Below, piece by piece: positions 45,626-53,693 of a DNA stretch of 64,000 bases. A program made the position numbers and the translations under genes. The notes below the pieces were generated by a model. The model saw nothing but the letters and a program-made list of their open reading frames with translations, did no database searches and was not told the origin of the DNA. The first letter of the stretch is position 1, and each line of letters opens with the position of its first letter. Source of the DNA: an uncultured Ruminococcus sp. (GTDB lineage: Bacteria; Bacillota; Clostridia; Oscillospirales; Ruminococcaceae); assembly GCA_947624255.1 (NCBI GenBank), contig CANQJO010000007.1, positions 1 to 64,000 of the forward strand, read 5' to 3'.

Positions 45626-46708
45626 ATGAAAAGACGAATAGGTATTCTTACCAGCGGCGGCGACTGCCCCGGTCTTAATGCCACTATAAGAGGCGTTGCC
45701 AAGGCGTGCTACGAACGTTTCGGCGAGGACAATGTTGAGATCGTAGGCATCTCTAACGGCTACTATGGTCTCATAAATAATCTCTGCAAGGATATGCGCC
45801 CCTCCGACTTTTCCGGTATTCTCACGCAGGGAGGTACTATCTTCGGCACTAAGCGTCAGCCGTTCAAGATGATGCAGGTCATCGGCGAGGACAACGTTGA
45901 TAAAGTCAAAAACATGATAGAGACATATAAAAAACAGAAGCTCGATTGTCTGCTGACACTCGGAGGAAACGGCACTCATAAGACATCAAAGCTCCTTTCG
46001 GACGAGGGACTCAAAGTTATAGGACTTCCCAAAACGATCGACAATGATATTTTCGGCACAGATGTGACATTCGGCTTTCACACCGCTGTAGATATTGCCA
46101 CTGATGTTATCGACCGTCTTCATACGACTGCCGCAAGTCACTCACGCATACTTGTCTGCGAGATAATGGGCAACAAGGCAGGCTGGCTGACTTTGAACGC
46201 AGGTATCGCCGGCGGTGCGGATATAATCATAATCCCTGAGATCCCTTACGATATCGACAAGGTCTGCGATGCCGTAATGGCAAGAAGCGCATCGGGCAAG
46301 ACGTTCTCTATACTTGCCGTTGCCGAGGGAGCTTTCGATGTTGATGAGGCAAAAATGAAGAAGAAAGAGCGTGCAAAAAAACGTGCCGAAGCAGGCATCG
46401 TTACCGCTACAGGCAGAATTGCCGCTCAGATACAGGCTAACACCGGTATCGAGGCACGTGTCTGCGTTCCGGGACATATGCTCCGTGGTGGTGCGCCCAG
46501 TGCGTATGACCGTGTGCTTTCGACACAGTTCGGAGTTTACGCGGCTCACCTTATTGCTCAGGAAAAATACGGCAGGACTGTCGCCAAGATCGGCAATAAG
46601 ATAACCTCAAACAAGCTTGAGGATATCGCAGGTAAAACTAAATTCGTTGATGCCGAAAACAATCTTGTCATCGCCGCAAGAGACATAGGCGTATCATTCG
46701 GAGACTGA
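45626..46708 (+). CDS. pfkA: 6-phosphofructokinase, cofactor (ATP or pyrophosphate) uncertain
   Basis: This 360-residue PFK-A family enzyme phosphorylates fructose 6-phosphate in glycolysis. Visible motifs are RIGILTSGGDCPGLNA, a phosphoryl-donor loop GGNGTHKTS (about residue 113), and the active-site PKTIDND (about 135). In E. coli PfkA the loop is GGDGS and the second motif GTIDND. Here Gly is kept at the ATP-deciding site, but Lys replaces Gly in the PKTIDND motif, a change linked to pyrophosphate use. This mixed signature belongs to the group where donor cannot be told from sequence. RBS: AGGAGG. Followed at 68 bases by a phosphohexomutase gene. Confidence 0.93.
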   Translation: MKRRIGILTSGGDCPGLNATIRGVAKACYERFGEDNVEIVGISNGYYGLINNLCKDMRPSDFSGILTQGGTIFGTKRQPFKMMQVIGEDNVDKVKNMIETYKKQKLDCLLTLGGNGTHKTSKLLSDEGLKVIGLPKTIDNDIFGTDVTFGFHTAVDIATDVIDRLHTTAASHSRILVCEIMGNKAGWLTLNAGIAGGADIIIIPEIPYDIDKVCDAVMARSASGKTFSILAVAEGAFDVDEAKMKKKERAKKRAEAGIVTATGRIAAQIQANTGIEARVCVPGHMLRGGAPSAYDRVLSTQFGVYAAHLIAQEKYGRTVAKIGNKITSNKLEDIAGKTKFVDAENNLVIAARDIGVSFGD

Positions 46709-46776
46709 AACAGCAGATAGTGCACGGCTTTATGCGGTGCTGCCTATAATTTCATATATATCAGGAGGTATTATTT

Positions 46777-48489
46777 ATGACCGAAAAAGAGCTTTACTCC
46801 ATGTGGCTTGAAAACGCTACGGAAGACCCCGATCTTCATTCGGATCTCGAAAGTATAAAGGACGACAGCGATGCTATAAATGACAGATTCTACCGTGATC
46901 TTGAATTTGGTACGGGAGGTCTGCGTGGTGTTATTGGTGCCGGAACGAACCGCATGAACATCTACACGGTAAGACGTGCTACTCAGGGATTTGCCGATTA
47001 TCTGAATCAGGAATACGATTCTCCCTCAGTTGCGATCTCCTATGACAGCCGCATAAAGTCGGACGTTTTCTCAAAGGCTGCCGCAGAAGTCCTTGCTGCA
47101 AACGGTATAAAGGTCCACATCTACAAAGAGCTTATGCCGACTCCTTGTCTCTCGTTCGCTGTTCGTGATCTTCACTGTCAGGGAGGCATCATGGTCACTG
47201 CGAGTCACAATCCCGCAAAATACAACGGCTACAAGGTCTACGGCGAGGACGGCTGCCAGATAACACTTCGTGGTGCTGAAATGATCCTTGAAAAAATAAA
47301 CTCTCTTGATGTTTTCAAGGACGTTAAGACATCTGCCTTTGATGCGGAGCTTTCAAAGGGAAATATCTCCTATATAAATGATGATGTTATCGAGAGATTC
47401 TATAGCTGCGTTCTTGGCGAGGGTATCAACACCGATCTCTGCGCATCAAGTGATCTTAAAGTAGTGTACACTCCCCTGAACGGAACAGGCAACAAGCCGG
47501 TGCGTGAAATACTCCGCAGAATAGGCATCTCTGACGTTACCGTTGTCAAAGAGCAGGAGCTGCCTGACGGAAACTTCACCACCTGTCCCTATCCGAATCC
47601 TGAGATACGTGAGGCTCTTCAGGTAGGTCTTGAATACTGCGCAAAGGTAAAGCCCGATCTTCTTCTTGCTACCGATCCAGACTGTGACCGTGTAGGCATC
47701 GCTGTTCCGGACGGTGACGGATATGCTCTGTTCAGCGGAAACGAAGTGGGTGCGATGCTGCTTGAATATATTTGCAGTCAGAGGATCAAAAACGGTACAA
47801 TGCCGAAAGATCCAATTGCGGTGAAGACTATCGTTACCACCGACATTGTGGATCTCATAGGAAAAGAATACGGCGTAGAGATAATTGATGTGCTCACAGG
47901 ATTCAAATTCATCGGCGAGCAGATCGGATTCCTTGAAGCAAAGGGCGAGGAAAAACGCTATGTATTCGGATTCGAGGAGAGCTACGGCTATCTTTCGGGT
48001 ACATATGTCCGGGATAAAGATGCTGTCGTGGCATCTATGCTCATCTGCGAAATGGCTGCATATTACCGTACTCAGGGCATCTCACTCATTGAGGCACGTG
48101 AGAATATGTACAAAAAGTACGGCGTTTTCAATCAGACGCTTTACAGCTTTACGTTTGAGGGCGAAAGCGGCATGAACAGAATGTCCGAGATCATGACGGA
48201 ACTCAGAAACAACATTCCCGAAGAGATCGGCGGTCTTAAAGTTGTACGTTTCGAGGACTATCAGACGAGCATTTCAAAGGATATCGTATCCGGCACGGAA
48301 TCTGCTCTCACTCTGCCTAAATCGAATGTTCTCGCATTCTTCTTCGAGGGCGGCTCAAAGGTGGTCGTACGTCCCTCCGGAACAGAGCCGAAGATCAAGA
48401 CGTACTTCACGGCTAAAGCTCCCACTCGTGAGGAGGCTGTTGCTCTTGAAAAGAAGCTCCACGATGATTTCGTAAAGAGCTTTAACTGA
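46777..48489 (+). CDS. pgcA: Phosphoglucomutase/phosphomannomutase
   Basis: This 570-residue alpha-phosphohexomutase interconverts hexose 1- and 6-phosphates, linking glycogen and sugar-nucleotide synthesis with glycolysis. The four family motifs are in order: active-site Ser in MVTASHNPAKYNGYKVYG (about residue 143), metal site LLATDPDCDRVG, sugar-binding GFEESYGYL, and phosphate-binding VRPSGTEPKIKTYF. The length fits the PgcA/PGM2-like branch. RBS: AGGAGG. It is probably co-transcribed with pfkA; no terminator is evident between them. Confidence 0.95.
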   Translation: MTEKELYSMWLENATEDPDLHSDLESIKDDSDAINDRFYRDLEFGTGGLRGVIGAGTNRMNIYTVRRATQGFADYLNQEYDSPSVAISYDSRIKSDVFSKAAAEVLAANGIKVHIYKELMPTPCLSFAVRDLHCQGGIMVTASHNPAKYNGYKVYGEDGCQITLRGAEMILEKINSLDVFKDVKTSAFDAELSKGNISYINDDVIERFYSCVLGEGINTDLCASSDLKVVYTPLNGTGNKPVREILRRIGISDVTVVKEQELPDGNFTTCPYPNPEIREALQVGLEYCAKVKPDLLLATDPDCDRVGIAVPDGDGYALFSGNEVGAMLLEYICSQRIKNGTMPKDPIAVKTIVTTDIVDLIGKEYGVEIIDVLTGFKFIGEQIGFLEAKGEEKRYVFGFEESYGYLSGTYVRDKDAVVASMLICEMAAYYRTQGISLIEARENMYKKYGVFNQTLYSFTFEGESGMNRMSEIMTELRNNIPEEIGGLKVVRFEDYQTSISKDIVSGTESALTLPKSNVLAFFFEGGSKVVVRPSGTEPKIKTYFTAKAPTREEAVALEKKLHDDFVKSFN

Positions 48490-48529
48490 TTGAATAAATG
48501 TTAAAATAAAAAAATATATGGATTTCCTC

Positions 48530-48558
48530 TTGACAAACAGAAAATGCTGTGTTATAAT
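48530..48558 (+). promoter_or_regulatory. Consensus promoter of rpmE
   Basis: CCTCTTGACA with TTGACA at 48530-48535, 17 bases, and TATAAT at 48553-48558. The leader is about 80 nt. Confidence 0.85.
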
Positions 48559-48646
48559 GTATTGGTATGATGTATAACGGCACTACTGTCTAAAGAAACT
48601 GATGGGCTGTCGGTCTGCACATAGAATCATGAAAGAGGTGACTGTT

Positions 48647-48850
48647 GTGAAAGAGGGAATCCATCCTACCCTTTTTAAGACTACGATAACCTGCCACTGC
48701 GGCAATGTTATCGAAACTATGTCAACAAAGGAAAATATCAAGGTCGAGATCTGCTCTAAGTGCCACCCGTTCTATACCGGCAAGCAGAAGCTCGTTGATA
48801 CAGGCGGACGTGTTGACAGATTCAAGAAGCGTTTCAATATGGATAAATGA
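48647..48850 (+). CDS. rpmE: Ribosomal protein L31, zinc-binding type
   Basis: This 67-residue large-subunit protein reads [20 protein letters not shown] onward. I choose the GTG at 48647 as start because GAGGTGA lies six bases upstream and L31 proteins begin at this point; the track start adds 15 residues. The zinc ligands CHC...[11 protein letters not shown] are present, so this is the zinc-containing form rather than the zinc-free paralogue. A terminator follows at 48914. Confidence 0.95.
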   Translation: MKEGIHPTLFKTTITCHCGNVIETMSTKENIKVEICSKCHPFYTGKQKLVDTGGRVDRFKKRFNMDK

Positions 48851-48913
48851 GCCTGTAAGCTCGTTTCACCCGTTGACGACAAATCAAGGAGCCTGTGATC
48901 TACAGACTCTATC

Positions 48914-48936
48914 GGCGGTCCTTGACCGCCTTTTTG
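48914..48936 (+). terminator. rpmE terminator
   Basis: The stem GGCGGTC/GACCGCC (48914-48920 with 48924-48930, loop CTT) is followed by TTTTTG. It lies inside the track ORF of the next gene, showing that the ORF start at 48895 is too early. Confidence 0.85.
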
Positions 48937-48954
48937 CGTATAGTTTATCAGATC

Positions 48955-49599
48955 ATGAATTATTTTACCGTTTCTAAATCAGCAGAGGCATCTTTTACCG
49001 AAAAGCGCTCTGAATTTATTGGATATATCGCTCCGGTCAGCACTCCCGATGAGGCTGTGGAGTTCATAAACTCAATAAAAAGCCGTCACCGCAAGGCGAA
49101 GCACAACGTCTACGCATATATTCTCCAAAAGGATAATATTTCCCGATATTCTGACGACGGCGAACCTCAGGGCACTGCCGGTGTTCCGGTTCTTGATGTG
49201 CTGAAAAAGCGTGCGCTCACAGATGTGTGCGTTGTGGTGACACGCTATTTCGGCGGTATACTCCTTGGCGGAGGCGGTCTTGTCCGTGCCTACTCTCACG
49301 CAGCCTCACTCGCCTGCGATGCCGCCGGAGTTATGAATATGTGTCTCTGCCACCGACTTGAAATTATTGCCGATTACGGTTTGTACGGCAGGATCGCATA
49401 TCTTCTCACGAGTTTTGACGCTTTGACCGTAAACTCGGATTTTGGCACGGACGTAACGCTCGAGGTACTGGTTCTCTCGGAAAAACTCGAAACTCTGAAA
49501 AAGGAGATCATCAACGCTGCGAATGGAGATGTCATCATCACCGACAAGGGTGAGGGCTATCATGATATGTCACAAATATCTACAGGAGGTGTTTTATGA
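48955..49599 (+). CDS. IMPACT/YigZ family protein
   Basis: This 214-residue protein belongs to the conserved YigZ/IMPACT family, which has an N-terminal domain with a ribosomal S5-like fold and a C-terminal ferredoxin-like domain. Diagnostic segments are SEFIGYIAPVSTPDEAVEF, DDGEPQGTAGVPVL and TRYFGGILLGGGGLVRAYS. Its role is not settled, with links to translation control in eukaryotes. I place the start at 48955 (MNYFTVSKSAEASF), past the rpmE terminator. No good ribosome site precedes it, which is odd. The stop codon overlaps the dgt start by 4 bases. Confidence 0.88.
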   Translation: MNYFTVSKSAEASFTEKRSEFIGYIAPVSTPDEAVEFINSIKSRHRKAKHNVYAYILQKDNISRYSDDGEPQGTAGVPVLDVLKKRALTDVCVVVTRYFGGILLGGGGLVRAYSHAASLACDAAGVMNMCLCHRLEIIADYGLYGRIAYLLTSFDALTVNSDFGTDVTLEVLVLSEKLETLKKEIINAANGDVIITDKGEGYHDMSQISTGGVL

Positions 49600-50591
49600 C
49601 TGTACGTGAACAGACCGAGATCACTGAGGCTGCGATCCTCAGTAAATTCGCCTGCACAAGCACTGACGAACGGCTCACAAAACGCAGCCGTCCCGAGGAT
49701 AAGTGCCCCTACAGGACGGAATTTCAGCGAGACCGTGACCGCATTCTCCACTGCAACGCATTCCGCCGCCTGAAAAGAAAGACTCAGGTATTTCTCTCTC
49801 CCGTCGGAGATCACTACAGAACACGTCTCACCCACACTCTTGAAGTATCACAGATCGCACGGACTATTTCCAGAGGTATGAGGCTCAACGAGGATCTCAC
49901 TGAGGCAATAGCTCTCGGTCATGATCTGGGACATTCACCCTTTGGACACTGCGGTGAAGCTGTCCTCAACGAAATATGCCCGCACGGCTTCAAGCATTAC
50001 GATCAGAGCGTTCGTGTGGCGGAAGTCCTCGAAAAAAACGGCAAGGGGCTTAATCTTACATACGCTGTGAAAAACGGCATTGTCTGCCACACCAACAAGA
50101 TCGCCGACACGAAAGAGGGAAACATTGTCAGGCTTGCGGATACCATTGCATACATAAATCACGATATCGAGGATTCGATCCGTGCAGGTGTTCTTCATCA
50201 GAATGATCTCCCGAATCATTGCGTCAGTGTCCTCGGAAATACAAAGACAAAGCGTATCACTACTCTCATTGCCTCGGTCATACAGCACGGAGCTTACGAG
50301 ATAGATTTTGAGCCTGCCATACGAAAGGCTCACGATGAACTCAAAGCTTTTATGTTTGATAAGGTGTATACCAATCCTGCTGCCAAACAGGAGGAGGCAA
50401 AGGCTGAGATGCTGGTGAAAAAACTCTATTCGTACTTCATTGAAAACAGCAGCAGGCTCCCGGAGGAGTACAAGCTCATTATGAAAAACACCGATGCTGA
50501 CAGAGCTGTCTGCGACTATATCTCCGGCATGAGCGATGAGTATGCCGTTGACCTTTATACCGAGCTTTTCGTCCCGAAATTCTGGAAGTAA
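49596..50591 (+). CDS. dgt: Deoxyguanosinetriphosphate triphosphohydrolase-like protein
   Basis: This 331-residue HD-superfamily enzyme would split dNTPs to nucleoside and triphosphate. Motifs are FRRLKRKTQVFLSPVGDHYRTRLTHTLEVSQIAR, with the first metal His, and the HD pair in ALGHDLGHSPFGH. NGIVCHT and LADTIAYINHDIEDSIRAG follow. It lies upstream of dnaG-rpoD, a common order in Clostridia. RBS: AGGAGGTG, inside the end of the yigZ-like gene. Confidence 0.93.
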   Translation: MTVREQTEITEAAILSKFACTSTDERLTKRSRPEDKCPYRTEFQRDRDRILHCNAFRRLKRKTQVFLSPVGDHYRTRLTHTLEVSQIARTISRGMRLNEDLTEAIALGHDLGHSPFGHCGEAVLNEICPHGFKHYDQSVRVAEVLEKNGKGLNLTYAVKNGIVCHTNKIADTKEGNIVRLADTIAYINHDIEDSIRAGVLHQNDLPNHCVSVLGNTKTKRITTLIASVIQHGAYEIDFEPAIRKAHDELKAFMFDKVYTNPAAKQEEAKAEMLVKKLYSYFIENSSRLPEEYKLIMKNTDADRAVCDYISGMSDEYAVDLYTELFVPKFWK

Positions 50592-50649
50592 AATTTTCTG
50601 ATACGGTTCAGGAATAAGATCGGTACAAAATGCCCGTGGGAGGTACTTT

Positions 50650-52398
50650 ATGCCCCGGAATGATGAATTTATTTACCGGCTGAGAAACGCTAATCCCATA
50701 GAAACCGTAATGGGATCATATGTACGTCTGATAAGACGCGGCAGGAATTACGTCTGCTCCTGCCCGTTCCACTCAGAGAAAACTCCATCGTGTACCGTTT
50801 TTACCGATACGCAGAATTTCTACTGCTTTGGCTGCGGCGCAGGCGGCGATGTCATCACATTTATCATGAAGATAGAAAATCTCGTCTTCACAGAGGCAGT
50901 GAACCTCCTTGCACAGCGTGCAGGCATTGAAGTCCCGAAATATGACTCCGCAGACAGCCGTCTCGCACAAAGGAAAACACGCATTTACGAGATGAACCGC
51001 CTTGCTGCCAATTTCTACTATAAAAACTTAATTAGCGGAAGCGATAAGTCGGGACTGCGGTACTTTGCCGAAAGAAAGCTCTCCCCTGCCGCTATAAAAA
51101 AATACGGTCTGGGATATGCCTCCGATTCATGGGACGAGCTGACAAATATGCTCCGCTCAAAAGGCTACTCGGAAGAGGAGATCATAGATGCGTGGCTTGC
51201 AGGGCGTTCCAAAAAGGGAAAACTTTTCGATATGTTCCGCAAAAGAGTAATGTTCCCCATAGTTGACCTGCGTGGAAATGTTATCGGATTCGGCGGAAGA
51301 GTGCTGGACGGCTCACAGCCGAAATATCTCAATACAGGTGCAACACCTGTATTTGACAAGGGTTCAAATCTGTTCTCTTTGAATTTTGCGAAATGCTCCG
51401 ATTCGAGCCGTATCATTCTATGCGAGGGCTATATGGACGTTATTGCCGTGAATCAGGCAGGATTTGAGAACGTCACCGCTACTCTCGGCACTGCTATAAC
51501 TCCCGATCAGGCAAGACTTCTGAGCCACTATGCTGATGAAGTCATAATCGCCTACGACAGCGACAGTGCCGGACAGAAAGCAACTCAGAAAGCAATAAAC
51601 CATTTCTCGGACGTTGGACTGCGCACAAGGATACTCCGTATGGAGGGCGCTAAGGATCCCGATGAATACATAAAAAAATTTGGTGCTGACCGTTTCGGAA
51701 TGCTCATTGACGGCTCGGCTGATGCCAATATTTTCTTGCTGGAAAGATGTGAAAACGGTCTTGACCTCAACACCGAAATGGGACGTGTCGAATTGCTGAA
51801 GCGTGTTTCAAATGTCCTTGCACAATTGGCATCTCCGCTGGAAAGGGAGGTATATATTTCCCGCACAGCAGAGAAATGCGACATCCCGTCAAGCGTTCTG
51901 AGAAGCCATATCGACGATATACTGAAAAAAAACGACCGCACTCAGAAAAAAAAGGAGTGGCAGAATATCAAGTCCTCTGTCACATTATCAGCAGACAGAC
52001 TTAATCCTCCGGCAGATTCTCAGCGGAAAGAATCAAAGGCAGAGGAGGAGATCATGTGTTTCCTGCTCAGACACCCGGAGGAATTCGCAATGACCGAGGA
52101 AAAAGCTCCGGCTGAAATATTTGTCACTCCGCTGAATAAAAAACTCTATGAGATACTGCTGAAAAGAATGAAAGAAAGCGAGTGCTTTTCTATATCTCTT
52201 CTTGCTGACGAATTATCCCCGGACGAAATGGGAAGAATAAGCGGAATAGAGGCAAAATACCGTGAGCTTACAATAAACAGCGATGTCCTCAGCGACTGTG
52301 CAAATGTTCTCAGGAACTGCAAAAAAAACAACAACGACGATCTGAGCGATGACGATCTCAGAAGTATTTTCAAATCAAAGACAGGTTCAAAAGTATAA
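50650..52398 (+). CDS. dnaG: DNA primase
   Basis: This 582-residue primase makes RNA primers at the replication fork. The N-terminal zinc-finger domain is CSCPFHSEKTPS...FYCFGCGAGGD (about residues 37-66). The Toprim catalytic core has LCEGYMDVIAVNQAG (about 256-270) and AYDSDSAGQKA. A variable C-terminal helicase-binding domain follows. It sits between dgt and rpoD, the macromolecular-synthesis arrangement. RBS: GGGAGG. Confidence 0.98.
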   Translation: MPRNDEFIYRLRNANPIETVMGSYVRLIRRGRNYVCSCPFHSEKTPSCTVFTDTQNFYCFGCGAGGDVITFIMKIENLVFTEAVNLLAQRAGIEVPKYDSADSRLAQRKTRIYEMNRLAANFYYKNLISGSDKSGLRYFAERKLSPAAIKKYGLGYASDSWDELTNMLRSKGYSEEEIIDAWLAGRSKKGKLFDMFRKRVMFPIVDLRGNVIGFGGRVLDGSQPKYLNTGATPVFDKGSNLFSLNFAKCSDSSRIILCEGYMDVIAVNQAGFENVTATLGTAITPDQARLLSHYADEVIIAYDSDSAGQKATQKAINHFSDVGLRTRILRMEGAKDPDEYIKKFGADRFGMLIDGSADANIFLLERCENGLDLNTEMGRVELLKRVSNVLAQLASPLEREVYISRTAEKCDIPSSVLRSHIDDILKKNDRTQKKKEWQNIKSSVTLSADRLNPPADSQRKESKAEEEIMCFLLRHPEEFAMTEEKAPAEIFVTPLNKKLYEILLKRMKESECFSISLLADELSPDEMGRISGIEAKYRELTINSDVLSDCANVLRNCKKNNNDDLSDDDLRSIFKSKTGSKV

Positions 52399-52434
52399 GA
52401 CGTTAAGCAGCCGATCCTGCAAGGAGGAATTTTT

Positions 52435-53517
52435 ATGGAAAATAAGAAAAAAACCATTGAGGCTCTCATCGAACAGGGAAAAGTCACCGGAAAACTCACT
52501 ACAAAAGAGATCACCGATGCACTGGAAGAGCTTGATTTCGACGTTGACCAGATCAATGCCTTCTATGACAACTGCGAAAGCCTGAATATCGAGATCGTTG
52601 AAGATATGAATATGGATGCCGACCTCAAGATCGGCATGGATTCCAACCTCACCGATGATCTTGAAATGGCACTTTCTACCGAGGGCATAGCTATTGACGA
52701 TCCCGTAAAGGTCTACCTCAAGGAGATCGGCCGTGTTCCGCTGCTCTCCACAGAGGAGGAGATCGAGCTGGCACAGCGTATGGTCAAGGGCGACACCTAT
52801 GCAAAAAACCGCCTCTGTGAAGCGAACCTCCGCCTTGTTGTAAGCATCGCAAAAAAATATGTCGGACGTGGTATGCAGTTCCTTGACCTCATTCAGGAGG
52901 GTAATCTCGGACTCCTCAAAGCAGTTGAAAAATTCGACTACACAAAAGGCTTTAAATTCTCAACATATGCGACTTGGTGGATACGTCAGGCTATAACCCG
53001 TGCTATTGCCGATCAGGCGAGAACGATCCGTATCCCCGTACACATGGTAGAAACCATTACCAAAGTGAAAAAGATCTCAAGTCAGCTTCTTCATGAAAAC
53101 GGTCATGATCCAAGCCCTGAGGAGATCGCCGAAAAGATCAATATGCCCGTGGATAAGGTTCGTGAGATAATGCGTGTGGCTCAGGATCCCGTTTCTCTTG
53201 AAACACCTATCGGCGAGGAGGAGGACAGTCACCTCGGAGATTTTATTCCCGATGACGATGCTCCCGCTCCGGCAGAGGCAGCCTCACATACACTCCTGCG
53301 TGAACAGCTCAACGAGGTTTTAGCTACTCTCACTGACCGTGAGGCAAAGGTTCTTAAACTGAGATTCGGTCTGGAGGACGGAAAATCCCGCACTCTTGAA
53401 GAGGTCGGACAGCGTTTCGATGTAACACGGGAGAGGATACGTCAGATCGAAGCCAAGGCTCTCAGAAAGCTCCGTCACCCCAGCAGAAGCAAAAAAGTAA
53501 AGGATTTTCTCGATTGA
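52435..53517 (+). CDS. rpoD: Primary sigma factor (sigma-70)
   Basis: This 360-residue housekeeping sigma factor directs RNA polymerase to -35/-10 promoters such as the many in this window. Region 1.1-like N-terminus (residues 1-80); region 2 with [26 protein letters not shown] and [21 protein letters not shown]; region 3; and region 4 with [33 protein letters not shown]. It follows dnaG by 36 bases and ends in a terminator. Confidence 0.98.
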   Translation: MENKKKTIEALIEQGKVTGKLTTKEITDALEELDFDVDQINAFYDNCESLNIEIVEDMNMDADLKIGMDSNLTDDLEMALSTEGIAIDDPVKVYLKEIGRVPLLSTEEEIELAQRMVKGDTYAKNRLCEANLRLVVSIAKKYVGRGMQFLDLIQEGNLGLLKAVEKFDYTKGFKFSTYATWWIRQAITRAIADQARTIRIPVHMVETITKVKKISSQLLHENGHDPSPEEIAEKINMPVDKVREIMRVAQDPVSLETPIGEEEDSHLGDFIPDDDAPAPAEAASHTLLREQLNEVLATLTDREAKVLKLRFGLEDGKSRTLEEVGQRFDVTRERIRQIEAKALRKLRHPSRSKKVKDFLD

Positions 53518-53542
53518 TATTGAATTTCTGAGTTTTAACCAT

Positions 53543-53575
53543 AGCTGCGGCGAATATTTTCGCCGCAGCTTATTT
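53543..53575 (+). terminator. rpoD terminator
   Basis: The 12-bp perfect stem AGCTGCGGCGAA/TTCGCCGCAGCT (53543-53554 with 53559-53570, loop TATT) is followed by TATTTTGT. Confidence 0.9.
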
Positions 53576-53580
53576 TGTAT

Positions 53581-53609
53581 TTGACAAAAATTACGTTATG
53601 ATGTATAAT
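53581..53609 (+). promoter_or_regulatory. Consensus promoter of the EAL/beta-helix gene
   Basis: TTGACA (53581-53586), 17 bases and TATAAT (53604-53609), perfect. It overlaps the first codons of the track ORF (53598), so translation must start downstream. Confidence 0.85.
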
Positions 53610-53693
53610 ATTTATGAGTACGGTTTTTCTGCATACCGTCAATTGCAGATCCGCAGATCCGGTTTTGATACTGATGCGGAATATGGAGCAACA

